Shown: positions 1 through 8,460, counted from the stretch's first letter. The stretch: DNA of 15,434 nt from Nanobdellota archaeon (GCA_012030815.1 JAAUVF010000003.1:1-15434); one strand, 5' to 3'. Numbers and translations are program-made. The notes: a model not told the origin generated them from the letters alone.

Positions 1-946
1 ACTAGAGAAGAATTTCTCAAAACATTAATCGGTCTTGCACCAAATGGTCTTACTCAAAGTTCATCTTAACAATAGTGGAGCAGAGGCAATTGAAGCTGCA
101 ATAAAATTTGCAAGAAAAGTTTACGGGTAAAAAAGGAATGGTTGCAATGAAAGGATCATATCACGGAAAATCATTAGGTGCACTCTCTATAACATTTAAT
201 CCCAAATACAAAAAATCATTTGAACCACTGGTTGAAAAAGTTTCTTTTGCATCATATGGAGATATTGAATCTCTTCGTTCTACAATTGATGAAGATACTG
301 CATTTGTTATTTTAGAACCAATTCAAGGTGAAAGTGGAATTAATGTTGCACCAGAAGGATTTTTACAAGAAGTCAGAAAACTTTGTGATGAAAAAGGAAT
401 TCTGTTAATTTTTGACGAAATACAAGCAGGATTAGGTAGGACAGGACGACTTTGGGCATGTGATCATTGGAACACAGCACCAGACATCTTGTGTCTTGCT
501 AAAGGAATTGCTGGTGGAGTGCCAATGGGTGCAACTTTAGTGAGACCAGACATACTCGCTTCAATGAGTAAAGGAGAGCATTCTTCAACATTTGGTGGAA
601 ATCCTCTTTCTTGTGCTGCAGGAATTGCAACTCTACAAGCACTGACACAAGATAATCTTATTGAAAATTCTGAGAAGATGGGAAAATTATTCAGAGAAGG
701 GTTGGAAAAATTAAAAGAAAACACTCCATAATCAGAGAAGTCAGAGGAAAAGGGTTGATGATAGGAGTGGAATTGAAATTTGAGGTAAAAGATGTTCTGA
801 TGAATCTCATGAAGGAGGGAGTGCTTATGCTATATTCAGGCAGAAATATTCTAAGAATTCTACCCCCACTTGTAATATCTAAAGAAGACGTAGCGAAAGT
901 CTTAGAAACCCTAGACAACGTACTAACCATAGAGGAGAAAAAATAA
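1..946 (+). CDS. lysJ: LysW-aminoadipate semialdehyde aminotransferase LysJ (5'-partial, three frameshifts)
   Basis: Class-III PLP aminotransferase that converts LysW-bound aminoadipate semialdehyde to LysW-lysine in the cytoplasm; archaeal LysJ often also serves in arginine synthesis (ArgD role). Seen: a stretch reading HLNNSGAEAIEAAIKFARK, then KGSYHGKSLGALS, the PLP-binding FDEIQAGLGRTG and the Schiff-base lysine region CLAKGIAGG, and a C-terminal domain ending at TAA 944-946. About 315 codons are visible of a usual ~390, so the N-terminus lies before base 1. The reading frame changes three times: one extra base near 56-58, one extra near 116-119, and one missing near 728-731. Family sequence continues across each break, so I infer base-call errors. 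The stop overlaps the lysM start (TAATG). LysZ and LysY are not in the window and may lie upstream. Confidence 0.9.
932..937 (+). promoter_or_regulatory. ribosome binding site for lysM
   Basis: GAGGAG sits 8 bases before the ATG at 946, inside the end of lysJ. It supports translation of lysM as an internal cistron and fixes its start. Confidence 0.65.
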
Positions 947-1365
947 TGTACAAAGACAAAGTAGACGAGAAAATAATCAATTATCTGAAAGAAGATTCTA
1001 GAGAGTCATTTGTAGATATAGGAAAGAAATTAAAATTATCCGAATCAGCAGTTAGAAGAAGAGTAAAAAACCTAGTAGATAGTGGAACAATCAAGAGATT
1101 CACAGTAGAAGTGGGAGAAGAGAATGCAACAAGCGCAATTGTTTTGATATCAGTTGATTCCACAACAGAAACATCAAAAGTTTCAGAAAAACTTGCAAAA
1201 CTAGATGGAGTAAAAGTAGTTTATGAAATTACAGGGCAATACGACATAATCACAATAATCAGTGCTACAAACATCTCTGAGATAAACAGCAGTATAGATG
1301 CATTGAGAAAAATTCCAGGAGTCATAGACACCAACACAGTAATTATTTTAAGAAAAGTAGCATAA
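946..1365 (+). CDS. lysM: Lrp/AsnC-family regulator LysM
   Basis: A 139-residue DNA-binding regulator. Residues ~5-50 form the Lrp/AsnC helix-turn-helix (DIGKKLKLSESAVRRRVKNL is the recognition region). Residues ~65-139 form the RAM ligand-binding domain, with the typical VYEITGQYDI segment. In Sulfolobus, LysM is a lysine-responsive regulator of the lys genes; the same role is inferred here from sequence type and position. The start is set by a TAATG overlap with lysJ and a GAGGAG ribosome site. A promoter-bearing gap separates it from homocitrate synthase, which is a plausible place for LysM binding, though I see no clear operator. Intact, no frameshift. Confidence 0.85.
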   Translation: MYKDKVDEKIINYLKEDSRESFVDIGKKLKLSESAVRRRVKNLVDSGTIKRFTVEVGEENATSAIVLISVDSTTETSKVSEKLAKLDGVKVVYEITGQYDIITIISATNISEINSSIDALRKIPGVIDTNTVIILRKVA

Positions 1366-1447
1366 AACGACATTCGGCACATAATTTCCATACTTAACTG
1401 AATTAGGATCACCAGGAGCAATTTTGAGCGAAGTTAGTACGATTATG

Positions 1448-1454
1448 TTTATAT
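1448..1454 (+). promoter_or_regulatory. TATA-like promoter for the homocitrate synthase-lysWXK-dphB unit
   Basis: TTTATAT lies 13 bp before the first ATG (1464) and about 31 bp before the second in-frame ATG (1482). With the usual archaeal spacing of ~26 bp, transcription would begin near 1477. This favours a leaderless start at 1482, six codons inside the longest open frame. Confidence 0.55.
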
Positions 1455-1463
1455 TCTCAATTA

Positions 1464-2647
1464 ATGTCAACGTTTTCTGTAATGAAAGATCCGAATCACT
1501 ATGCAGATATTTACAATGCATATGAAAAAAATCCAAGAAAGATAAGAGTGTTAGATAGTACTCTAAGAGAAGGAGAACAACACCCAGGAGTTTCATTTAC
1601 AAACAAACAACGAATACAAATTGCATGGATGTTAGATTATTTTGGTGTAGATCAAATTGAAATTTCACCGGTTGTTTCAAGTGATCACAAAGAAGCAACT
1701 AAAACAATTATCAAACAAGGACTAAAAGCAGATATTGTTTCTCATGGAAGAGCTCTAAAAGAAGACATAGACATCTCATTGAGCTGTGATGCAAAATGGT
1801 GTGCAGCATATCTGGGAATTTCAGACATTCATCTAAAAGACAAATTACGAATTTCAAGAGATGAAGCACTAGACAGAGCAGTTGAAACAGTAGAATATGC
1901 AAAATCACATGGACTAAAAATTAGATTTACAGTAGAAGATGGAAGTAGAGCAGAACCAGAATTTTTACTAAAAGTATGTAAAGCAATTGAAGAAGCTGGA
2001 GTAGACAGAATAAGTTTACCAGATACTGTAGGAATTATGCGACCTATTGGCATGTACAATTTTGTTAAAACTGTAAAAGATGTAATTGATGTGCCACTTG
2101 ATGCACATGTACATAACGACATTGGGTTTGCTGTAGCTAATGCATTTTCTGCATGTGATGCAGGAGTAGATCAGATACATACCACAATTGATGGTATCGG
2201 AGAACGTACAGGTATTCCACCTCTTGCAGAGGTGGCAGTTGCGTTGACTTATCTTTACAAATCTCCAAATGATTTCAGATTAGATATGCTGTTAGACTTG
2301 TCTAGATTAATCGAAGATTATACCTCGATTAAACCATATGATTCTAAACCAATAGTAGGTTCTTCTGCATACAAACACAAGGCGGGAACTCATCTGGCAG
2401 CAATACTTCGAAATCCTGCCGCGTATGAACCAATTCCACCAAGAGCTGTTGGAAACACTAGAAGAATTGTATTTGGAGAATTAGCAGGTAAGACGGGTGC
2501 AGCATATTTGATGTCTATTTGGGTCTAGAAAAAGACGATGAAGGAGCAAAAGCAGTGGCAACAGGTCTAAAAGAACTCAGAATGGGTGATTTAATCGAGA
2601 TACCACTAGCAGATAGACTCGAAAAGAAGATAATTAATGATAAATAA
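1464..2647 (+). CDS. homocitrate synthase, first enzyme of the aminoadipate lysine pathway (one frameshift)
   Basis: Condenses 2-oxoglutarate with acetyl-CoA to homocitrate. It is an HMGL-type TIM barrel with LDSTLREGEQHPGVSF near the N-terminus, the metal-binding HVHND motif, and GERTGIPPLAE before the C-terminal domain. The frame from 1464 hits TAG at 2526-2528, but the next frame continues without a gap (LGLEKDDEGAKAVA, then RMGDLIEIPL) to TAA 2645-2647. One base is therefore missing near 2515-2520. The true start may be ATG 1482, because the TATA box is too close to 1464. A 2-isopropylmalate or citramalate synthase is the alternative within this superfamily. The lysWX neighbours favour homocitrate synthase. 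Confidence 0.87.
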
Positions 2648-2669
2648 AGAGGGAAAGTTGAGAGATATC

Positions 2670-2837
2670 ATGTCAAAATGTGAAGAATGTGATGCAGATA
2701 TTTCCATTCCAAAGGATGCTATGGAAGGAGAAATTGTAACATGTCCGGAATGTGGCGCAAGTTTTGAATTAGCAAAAGGCTCAGAAGGTTTCCAATTAAA
2801 GCCTGCCCAATCGGTTGGCGAGGATTGGGGGCAGTGA
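2670..2837 (+). CDS. lysW: amino-group carrier protein LysW (C-terminal Gln variant)
   Basis: A 55-residue carrier protein to which aminoadipate is attached while it is converted to lysine. A zinc-ribbon-like fold is indicated by Cys4, Cys7, Cys25 and Cys28 (CEEC, CPEC), followed by an acidic tail. In characterised LysW proteins the tail ends EDWGE, and the gamma-carboxyl of the last Glu is the attachment point. Here the last codon is CAG, giving EDWGQ. Start: ATG 2670 gives the family N-terminus MSKCEECD. An ATG at 2637 in the same frame would add 11 unlike residues and overlap the upstream gene. The stop overlaps the GTG start of lysX by four bases (GTGA). Confidence 0.9.
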   Translation: MSKCEECDADISIPKDAMEGEIVTCPECGASFELAKGSEGFQLKPAQSVGEDWGQ

Positions 2838-3682
2838 GTCCTGACATTACAATTCTTTATGATACCATCCGTTGGGAAGAAAAAGCTCTGCTAGAAGCTG
2901 GTAAAAAAAAGAATATCAACATACAGATGGTAGACTGTAAGAATTTATCACTTGATTTAGATAAAAAACCAGAAGATTACGGACCAGTCATTCAAAGATG
3001 TGTAAGTTATTATCGAAATTTACATTCAACTGCAGCACTTGAAGGAATGGGTGTGAATGTAGTCAATTGTCTTAACACAGGAATTTTTGCAGGGAATAAA
3101 TTATTCACACATATGCTGCTAAAAAAATATGGAGTCCCAACTCCATTTGCATCTGTTGCATTTTCAAAAGATGCAGCAGTAGAGCATTTAGAAACACATG
3201 GATATCCAAAAGTGATCAAACCAACTGTCGGTAGTTGGGGGAGATTAATTTCAAAATTAAATGACAAAGATGCAGCAGAAGGAATTATTGAGAGTAGAGA
3301 AAGTATGTATCCAATATATCAAGTCCATTATTTAGAAGAATTTGTAAATAGACCACCAAGAGACATCAGAGCTATAATGGTCGGAGATAAGATTGTTGCA
3401 GCCATCTATAGAACATCAGGAAATGGAAATTGGAAAACAAACATGGCCCTTGGAGGAACAGCTGAACCATGTAAAGTAACACCAGAGATGGAAGAGATGT
3501 GCATAAAAGCAAAAAATGCAGTTCAAGGAGACATAGTAGGAGTAGATTTGATGGAAAGTAATGAACGAGGATTAGTAGTTCATGAAGTTAACAATACAAC
3601 GGAATATAAAAACACAGTAAGAGTATGTGAAGTAGACATACCTTCTTTAATGATTGACTACGTCATAAAAAATAAAAAGTGA
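2834..3682 (+). CDS. lysX: LysW-aminoadipate ligase LysX
   Basis: ATP-grasp ligase that joins the alpha-amino group of aminoadipate to the LysW C-terminus. Seen: PTPFASVAFS leading into the ATP-grasp core, the phosphate-binding region KVIKPTVGSWGRL, the DIRAIMVGDKIVAAIYR strand pair, and the metal/ATP site VGVDLMES plus HEVNNTTEYKN. Length is 282 residues, normal for the RimK-like LysX/ArgX family. I choose GTG 2834 (4-base overlap with lysW) over TTG 2825, since MSPDITILYD is a typical N-terminus. LysX and its paralogue ArgX (glutamate as substrate) are hard to separate by eye. The lysine neighbourhood favours LysX, though archaeal forms can be bifunctional. Intact. Confidence 0.9.
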   Translation: MSPDITILYDTIRWEEKALLEAGKKKNINIQMVDCKNLSLDLDKKPEDYGPVIQRCVSYYRNLHSTAALEGMGVNVVNCLNTGIFAGNKLFTHMLLKKYGVPTPFASVAFSKDAAVEHLETHGYPKVIKPTVGSWGRLISKLNDKDAAEGIIESRESMYPIYQVHYLEEFVNRPPRDIRAIMVGDKIVAAIYRTSGNGNWKTNMALGGTAEPCKVTPEMEEMCIKAKNAVQGDIVGVDLMESNERGLVVHEVNNTTEYKNTVRVCEVDIPSLMIDYVIKNKK

Positions 3683-3685
3683 GAA

Positions 3686-4813
3686 TTGGAAACAACATTT
3701 ACAGTCACACCACGGTTTGCAGTAAAGATGCTTGAGAAAGCACTTAGACTTTACACGCCTTCACTCAACGAAAAATCAATGGCAGAATTTCTTGCAGATA
3801 AATGTGATGATTTAGGATTTGAAGATATACACATAGATGAAGTGGGAAACATTATTGCAAGAAAAGGTACAGGCTCACCAAAAATATTACTTTGTGGTCA
3901 TATGGATGTAGTTCCAGGAAAAGTCAAAGTTAGAAAAGAAGGAGACTCACTTTATGGACGTGGTGCATCAGACGCAAAGGCCCCACTAATGGCAATGCTG
4001 TTTGCAGCTGCATCAGTTCAAAACAATAACGGCACTGTAATTTTTGTTGGCACAGTAGATGAAGAAGGAAATGCCACAGGTGTAAAAAATCTAGTAAAAA
4101 ATAGTATGGATATAGATTATGCAGTATTTGGCGAACCAAGTGGAATTAAACAAGTAACAATTGCCTACAAAGGAAGATTAGCAATTAATCTCAAAGTAAG
4201 TGTTGATGACAGTGCACATGCCAGTGCCCCATGGCTTTCAAAAAATGCCATTGAAGAAACAATGATTTTTTCAAAAGAACTCAAAGAGGGTTTAGAGTCT
4301 GATCAAGATAAAAAAAGCAAGGGAATGTTGCTAACTGCAACTTTAACTGAGATTAATGGAGGTACAAGTCACAACGTAACACCAAAAGAATGTGTTTCAA
4401 CTTTTGATATTAGAATTCCAGTAGATACAAATTGCAAAATAGTTGAGCAGAAAATTTCAGTCCTTGTAAATGAAATAGCAAAGAAAAGAAAAGTTGAAGC
4501 ATATTATTCAATTATAGATGAGACAGAGCCTTTTGAGGCACCACATAATTCTGCCCTAGTAAGAGCATTTACTTTAGGAGTAATGGATGTAGAACATACA
4601 AGACCAACCTTAATTCGAAAAACTGGAACAGGAGACATGAATGTCATAGGAAATCAATGGAGCATTCCTGTTGTCACATATGGTCCAGGTGATCCTCATG
4701 AAGCTCATACAATAGATGAAAAAGTATCAATTGACGAATATCTAAGAGGAATTGAAGTTTTAAAGAGAATGATACACCATTTAAAAAGACTACACGATAA
4801 AAACATTCAGTAA
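3686..4813 (+). CDS. lysK: LysW-lysine hydrolase LysK
   Basis: M20-family metallopeptidase that releases lysine from LysW at the end of the pathway. Metal and catalytic residues visible: His72 and Asp74 (CGHMDVVPG), bridging Asp96 (YGRGASDAK), Glu126/Glu127 (VDEEGN), Glu150 (FGEPSG), and a late His in GPGDPHEAHT. The dimerisation insert occupies the middle of the protein. Length 375 residues is near the family norm. The start is TTG 3686, three bases after the lysX stop, with no strong ribosome site; the next in-frame Met is residue 15, too far in for the fold. Related LysK enzymes can also release ornithine. TAA overlaps the dphB ATG (TAATG). Intact. Confidence 0.9.
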   Translation: METTFTVTPRFAVKMLEKALRLYTPSLNEKSMAEFLADKCDDLGFEDIHIDEVGNIIARKGTGSPKILLCGHMDVVPGKVKVRKEGDSLYGRGASDAKAPLMAMLFAAASVQNNNGTVIFVGTVDEEGNATGVKNLVKNSMDIDYAVFGEPSGIKQVTIAYKGRLAINLKVSVDDSAHASAPWLSKNAIEETMIFSKELKEGLESDQDKKSKGMLLTATLTEINGGTSHNVTPKECVSTFDIRIPVDTNCKIVEQKISVLVNEIAKKRKVEAYYSIIDETEPFEAPHNSALVRAFTLGVMDVEHTRPTLIRKTGTGDMNVIGNQWSIPVVTYGPGDPHEAHTIDEKVSIDEYLRGIEVLKRMIHHLKRLHDKNIQ

Positions 4814-5850
4814 TGCTCTGGTTTGTAGGTTTAGGAATTTCAGGTTCCAAATCAATTCCAGTTGAAGCTTTAGAGGTTTTATCAAATGCAGACATCGTTT
4901 ACCTTGAACAATTTACCAGCCCAATTGGAAGATCAGATATGCTAAAAATCAAAAAAATGACAAAAGGAGAAGTTAAGGAGGGTAAAAGATGGTTAGTAGA
5001 AGATGGAAATGAAATTTTAAAAAATGCAAAAACAAAAAAAGTAGTTTTGTTATCTTATGGAGATCCATACATTGCCACCACTCATATCGAATTGAGAACT
5101 AGAGCCATACAAGAAAAAATTAAGACATATTCCATACATGCTTCATCGTCTTTAACTTCGATGATAGGAGAATGTGGACTTCATTTTTACAAAGTTGGAA
5201 GAATTGCAACAATAATGAGTGAAATGAAATCACTGACAACGCCATACTTTGTAATTTATAAAAACATCATAGAAGGAAATCACACAATATTACTATTAGA
5301 GTATAATCAAGACAAAGATTTCTTTATGGACCCAAAAGATGCACTAAGTGGATTAATTGAAACCGAAAAAGGCCAAAAAAGAAATGTGATAAATTTATCA
5401 ACATATGCAATAGTTGCATCACGAATTGGATTTAAAGATCAATCAATTATATCAGGAAAAATTTCTAGTCTAAAAAAGATAGATTTTGGCAAGCCGCCTC
5501 ATACAATTATTATCACCGGAAGACTTCATTTTACCGAATCGGATGCACTAAAAATACTTGGAAAATGTTTAGATGAACCAAAAGACAATTCAGAAGATAC
5601 AAAGAAGATTTCTGTTCAAATGATGAAAAAATATGTTCCAATGGTAAGAGAAGCATTACAGGAAATTACACCATACTATAAAGATCAAAAAGAATTTAGC
5701 GTTATTCTTGAAAATGCTGAATTGTACATTCAAGATGCAGAGAAATTTCTAGAAGACGGTCAAGATGAAGTTGCAATATTGAGTATAGGTTATGCAGATG
5801 GGTTAGTTGATGCATTAAGATTAGCAAAAGGTCTAGAACCAAAAATGTGA
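4813..5850 (+). CDS. dphB: diphthine synthase DphB/Dph5 with C-terminal DUF357-like domain
   Basis: SAM-dependent tetrapyrrole-methylase-fold enzyme that methylates the histidine-derived side chain of elongation factor 2 on the way to diphthamide. The first ~262 residues are the methyltransferase: MLWFVGLGIS at the start, DIVYLEQFTSP, LLSYGDPYIATTH and GRLHFTESDALK near the end. Residues ~268-345 form a separate helical domain (KKYVPMVREALQEITP, AELYIQDAEKFLEDGQ, SIGYADGLVDALRLAKG), which I assign to DUF357, a small archaeal domain of unknown function. Usual stand-alone DphB is ~265 residues, so this is a fusion. Translationally coupled to lysK by TAATG. Diphthamide and lysine synthesis have no known metabolic link. 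Intact. Confidence 0.88.
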   Translation: MLWFVGLGISGSKSIPVEALEVLSNADIVYLEQFTSPIGRSDMLKIKKMTKGEVKEGKRWLVEDGNEILKNAKTKKVVLLSYGDPYIATTHIELRTRAIQEKIKTYSIHASSSLTSMIGECGLHFYKVGRIATIMSEMKSLTTPYFVIYKNIIEGNHTILLLEYNQDKDFFMDPKDALSGLIETEKGQKRNVINLSTYAIVASRIGFKDQSIISGKISSLKKIDFGKPPHTIIITGRLHFTESDALKILGKCLDEPKDNSEDTKKISVQMMKKYVPMVREALQEITPYYKDQKEFSVILENAELYIQDAEKFLEDGQDEVAILSIGYADGLVDALRLAKGLEPKM

Positions 5851-5858
5851 TAATATAT
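5851..5858 (+). promoter_or_regulatory. possible TATA box for ribL
   Basis: TAATATAT directly follows the dphB stop. Initiation near 5881 would leave a ~15-base leader before the GTG at 5896. Weak on its own. Confidence 0.35.
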
Positions 5859-5895
5859 CGATGAATTAAAGTGAGAGTAGTTTTAAAAAAGAATA

Positions 5896-6512
5896 GTGGA
5901 ACCGATAGAAAAAATAATTTTAACTCAAATATACCTGTCAGAGATAACAGGTAAATCATACATAGATAATCTAAAAACAAAAAAAGGATTCACAGATAAA
6001 ATCATAGATTCAAAAATCGATGAACTTTTGAAAAATAAAATTAATTACAGAAGACAAAAGTGTGTTAACTGAACTAGGTAGATCTTCGTTAAGAGTTGTT
6101 TTAGCAGGAGGGGTTTTTGATATTATCCATCCAGGGCATATTCATACACTAAGTGCAGCAAAAATATTGGGAGATGTTTTGATAGTAGTAGTAGCTACAG
6201 ACAATACAGCTGTAAAAATGAAAAAAAGGCAACCATTACACAGTAAAGAACAAAGACAAGAATTAGTCAATTCCCTCTCAATGGTAGATCTTTGTCTCAT
6301 AGGACAAGAAGATGATATTTTTAAGACAGTCAATCTAGTGAAACCACAAATAATTGCATTAGGTTATGATCAAGTACATCAAGAAAAATTATCATCGAGG
6401 GATGTAAAAAATTAATCTCGATGCAAAAGTAGCAAGATTACAATCACCAATTCCAGAGAGTTCCAGTTCTAAAATTCAAAAAGAATATGGTGAATCAATT
6501 CACGGAATTTAA
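5896..6512 (+). CDS. ribL: FAD synthetase RibL with N-terminal winged-helix-like domain (three frameshifts)
   Basis: Archaeal nucleotidyltransferase that adenylates FMN to FAD. The catalytic domain starts at ~6083 with VVLAGGVFDIIHPGHIHTL (the HxGH signature), followed by DNTAVKMKKRQPLHS and the late segment ALGYDQ. It is preceded by ~65 residues that look like a winged helix (IILTQIYLSEITGKSY, then DELLKNKLITED, LTELGRSS). Repairs needed: one extra A in 6037-6040, one missing base in 6384-6390, one missing A in 6406-6411. The frame then runs to TAA 6510-6512, ending YGESIHGI. An in-frame stop at 5884 makes GTG 5896 the first usable start. A related cytidylyltransferase is the alternative, but the convergent riboflavin kinase favours RibL. 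Confidence 0.78.
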
Positions 6513-6531
6513 AATTCATAATACAAAGAAA

Positions 6532-7216
6532 CTATGAGTTAATTGGAATTGTAACTGTAACAGAAGAACCATCTTTAAGACTTCCAACTTTTCGGATACA
6601 AGTATTAGAAATTAATTCAATTATAGAATTATCATGATGTGTTCTCTCAAGAATTATCAATTCACAGTCAATAGATTGATTAATTTTTGCATGAAAACAA
6701 TTAACCCAACCATATGTTCTTTTCCCATCTGAGAAACTTTCAATTTTAATTCCATCAAGACTTTCAAATTGCTTTATTGCTTCTTGATCAATTTTTTTAT
6801 TTAATTTCACATTAAGAGTTCCAGGATATGGAATATAGCCAATTTTAGATTTGAATTGTTTTGTGTATCCTTTGAGTGACATATAGTATGCACCTTCACC
6901 CATACCTGAAACCAAAGTTCCTTTGATCTCAACATATGAGGGAGATGAATTAAGACTTTTTTGGAGTGCAGTAGATAGTTTTTATCATTTCAGAAAAACC
7001 CTTTGAAGTAATTTTGACGGAGATATTTCTTCCGCTAATTATTCTTTCAATGAATTGGTTATCTTCTAATTCAAGTAAGTGTTTTGATGCAGCCTGCTGC
7101 GATTTTTTTATATTTTTACCTAATGATTCAGTAGTGATTGTAACAAAATTATGTTTTGCACCTTTAGAAAGAAGATAAGTGAGAGTTAGTATGTGCTGAA
7201 TTTTTAGTTCAGTCAT
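6532..7216 (-). CDS. ribK: CTP-dependent riboflavin kinase with N-terminal winged helix (RibK/RbkR type, one frameshift)
   Basis: Makes FMN from riboflavin using CTP in archaea. The N-terminal ~80 residues are a winged helix (SLGKNIKKSQQAASKHLLELE, ITSKGFSEM). The C-terminal ~130 residues are the DUF120 kinase, with GMGEGAYYMSL, GYIPYPGTLNVKL, the RTHHDN motif and LKDGSSVTVTIP. The frame breaks near 6970-6976, where one extra base splits it; the missing linker reads LQKSLNSSPSYVEIKGTLVSG. Some euryarchaeal homologues (RbkR) are both kinase and transcription factor for riboflavin genes, so autoregulation is possible here but unproven. ATG 7216 lies 9 bases after the dnaG stop, so the two are probably co-transcribed. 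It converges on ribL, the next enzyme of the pathway. Confidence 0.87.
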
Positions 7217-7225
7217 CAAGTAACC

Positions 7226-8372
7226 CTATACTACGCCTAGGTCACCGAATGTTTTTAGATTTAGTCCATCAGAGTTTGTTAGTTTTGCAACTCTATGTCC
7301 AATAACACATTGTATTCCAGCGTTTTTGGCGCCTTCTAAAAGTCTTTGAGTAATAATACCATCCAATAACAAGTATTTGATTCCAGATTGTGTTGAGAGT
7401 TTGCTAACTACTTCGCTGATTGGAACTTTGAAAATTTCTTTTTCGTTTTCATCTAATGCAATAGCTTCTAGTGTTTCATTGAGATTTGGGAAAATTCTAG
7501 ATGCAATTTCAGCTACAGGTTTATCATCTGAGCTTTTTCAAAACAGGTGCAGGTTTTCCATGTTTAATCTCATCAGCTACAGGTCTTAGAATTTCATCTA
7601 TTCTTTGTGGGGTTAATTCTTCAACTTCCACTCCGGTGTCTGCTCTTAATTCATAGTCAATATTTACAACCGATGTAAGTTCTTTCAAAATGAATCCACC
7701 AGCTCGGTCTCCATCAATAAATGCAACAACAGTATCTTTTGAAGCACATAATTCTTTTATTGATTCATCAATTTTTGCACCTTCAATGGCAATTGCATTA
7801 TCATAACCAGCTCTTAGAAGATTAATCACGTCAGCTCTACCTTCAACTAGAATAATCCATTTAGAATCAAATACTCCAGAACTACATGTTAACTTAGATG
7901 GACCATATGTAGAAAGTCGTTTAGAATCACCTTCATGAACATCTTTTAGCATACTTTCTCCTTCACTTACGGTTTTTGTAGCCCAACGTTGTTTGATTTC
8001 TTTAGCACGTCTTACAATATCATCTTTTTTTGCTGCTCTTACATCATCGATTGCTTCTAATTTGAAAACACAATCAAATGGGCCTACTTTGTCAATACTC
8101 TCAATTCCAGCTGCAATTAATGCACAAGTATCAATATCAGTACTCATAGGAATAAGAGCATCACCGTTTGTCGTGTTTGAAGTAGATTTTGTATTTACTT
8201 CGATACGACCTACTTTTGAAACTCGTTGTAGTTCGTTCAGATTCATCTCTGGGCCTAACAATCCTTCGGTCTGACCGAAGATAGCCCCGATTATATCTGC
8301 TCGTTCAACAAGTCCGTCAACTTCAAAGGAAAGTTTAACATGATATTTGACAATTCCTGATTTATTGGACAT
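7226..8372 (-). CDS. dnaG: archaeal DnaG-like primase, TOPRIM protein (one frameshift)
   Basis: Archaeal DnaG has primase activity in some species and is a stable subunit of the RNA-degrading exosome. Seen: family N-terminus (SGIVKYHVKLSFEVDG, IIGAIFGQTEGLLG), and a TOPRIM domain at ~171-250 with Glu177 (VEGRADV) and the Asp220/Asp222 pair (FIDGDRAGG). An early stop near 7525 follows one extra T in the run 7534-7538. The next frame continues with SSDDKPVAEIASRIFPNLNE and ends LKTFGDLGVV at TAG 7228-7226. Repaired length is about 381 residues, normal for the family. GGAG at 8384-8387 lies 11 bases before ATG 8372, and a TATA-like box lies ~50 bp upstream. This makes it one of few genes here with a real 5' leader. 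Confidence 0.92.
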
Positions 8373-8383
8373 ACTTTCTTCAT

Positions 8384-8387
8384 CTCC
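8384..8387 (-). promoter_or_regulatory. Shine-Dalgarno site for dnaG
   Basis: On the minus strand AAGGAGAT, core GGAG, is 11 bases before the ATG. Together with the TATA box ~50 bp from the start, it indicates a leadered mRNA. Confidence 0.55.
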
Positions 8388-8417
8388 TTAATGATCATAA
8401 TTTTGGTTTCAATTCTC

Positions 8418-8426
8418 GATATATGA
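8418..8426 (-). promoter_or_regulatory. TATA-like promoter for dnaG-ribK
   Basis: Minus strand TCATATATC, centred ~50 bp before the dnaG ATG. Predicted initiation near 8396 would leave a ~24-base leader that contains GGAG. Confidence 0.5.
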
Positions 8427-8460
8427 GGGTATCGCATGGATTTTCAATGTAGGACTGAAA

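Noticed and set aside
1348..1596. Minus-strand open frame of 82 codons over the homocitrate synthase start
   Set aside because: Most of it lies antisense to a conserved coding region and it has no start signal; only the intergenic part is noted as a weak finding.
2637..2669. Upstream ATG giving LysW an 11-residue extension
   Set aside because: The extension overlaps the true end of homocitrate synthase and is unlike any LysW N-terminus; ATG 2670 fits the family.
5871..5895. GTG at 5871 as the ribL start
   Set aside because: It opens a different frame that meets a stop soon after and lacks the winged-helix-like sequence; a hidden extra indel would be needed.
6030..6415. Programmed ribosomal frameshifting in ribL and other genes
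   Set aside because: Fourteen breaks with mixed +1 and -1 direction, no common slippery motif, and several in one gene point to base-call errors.
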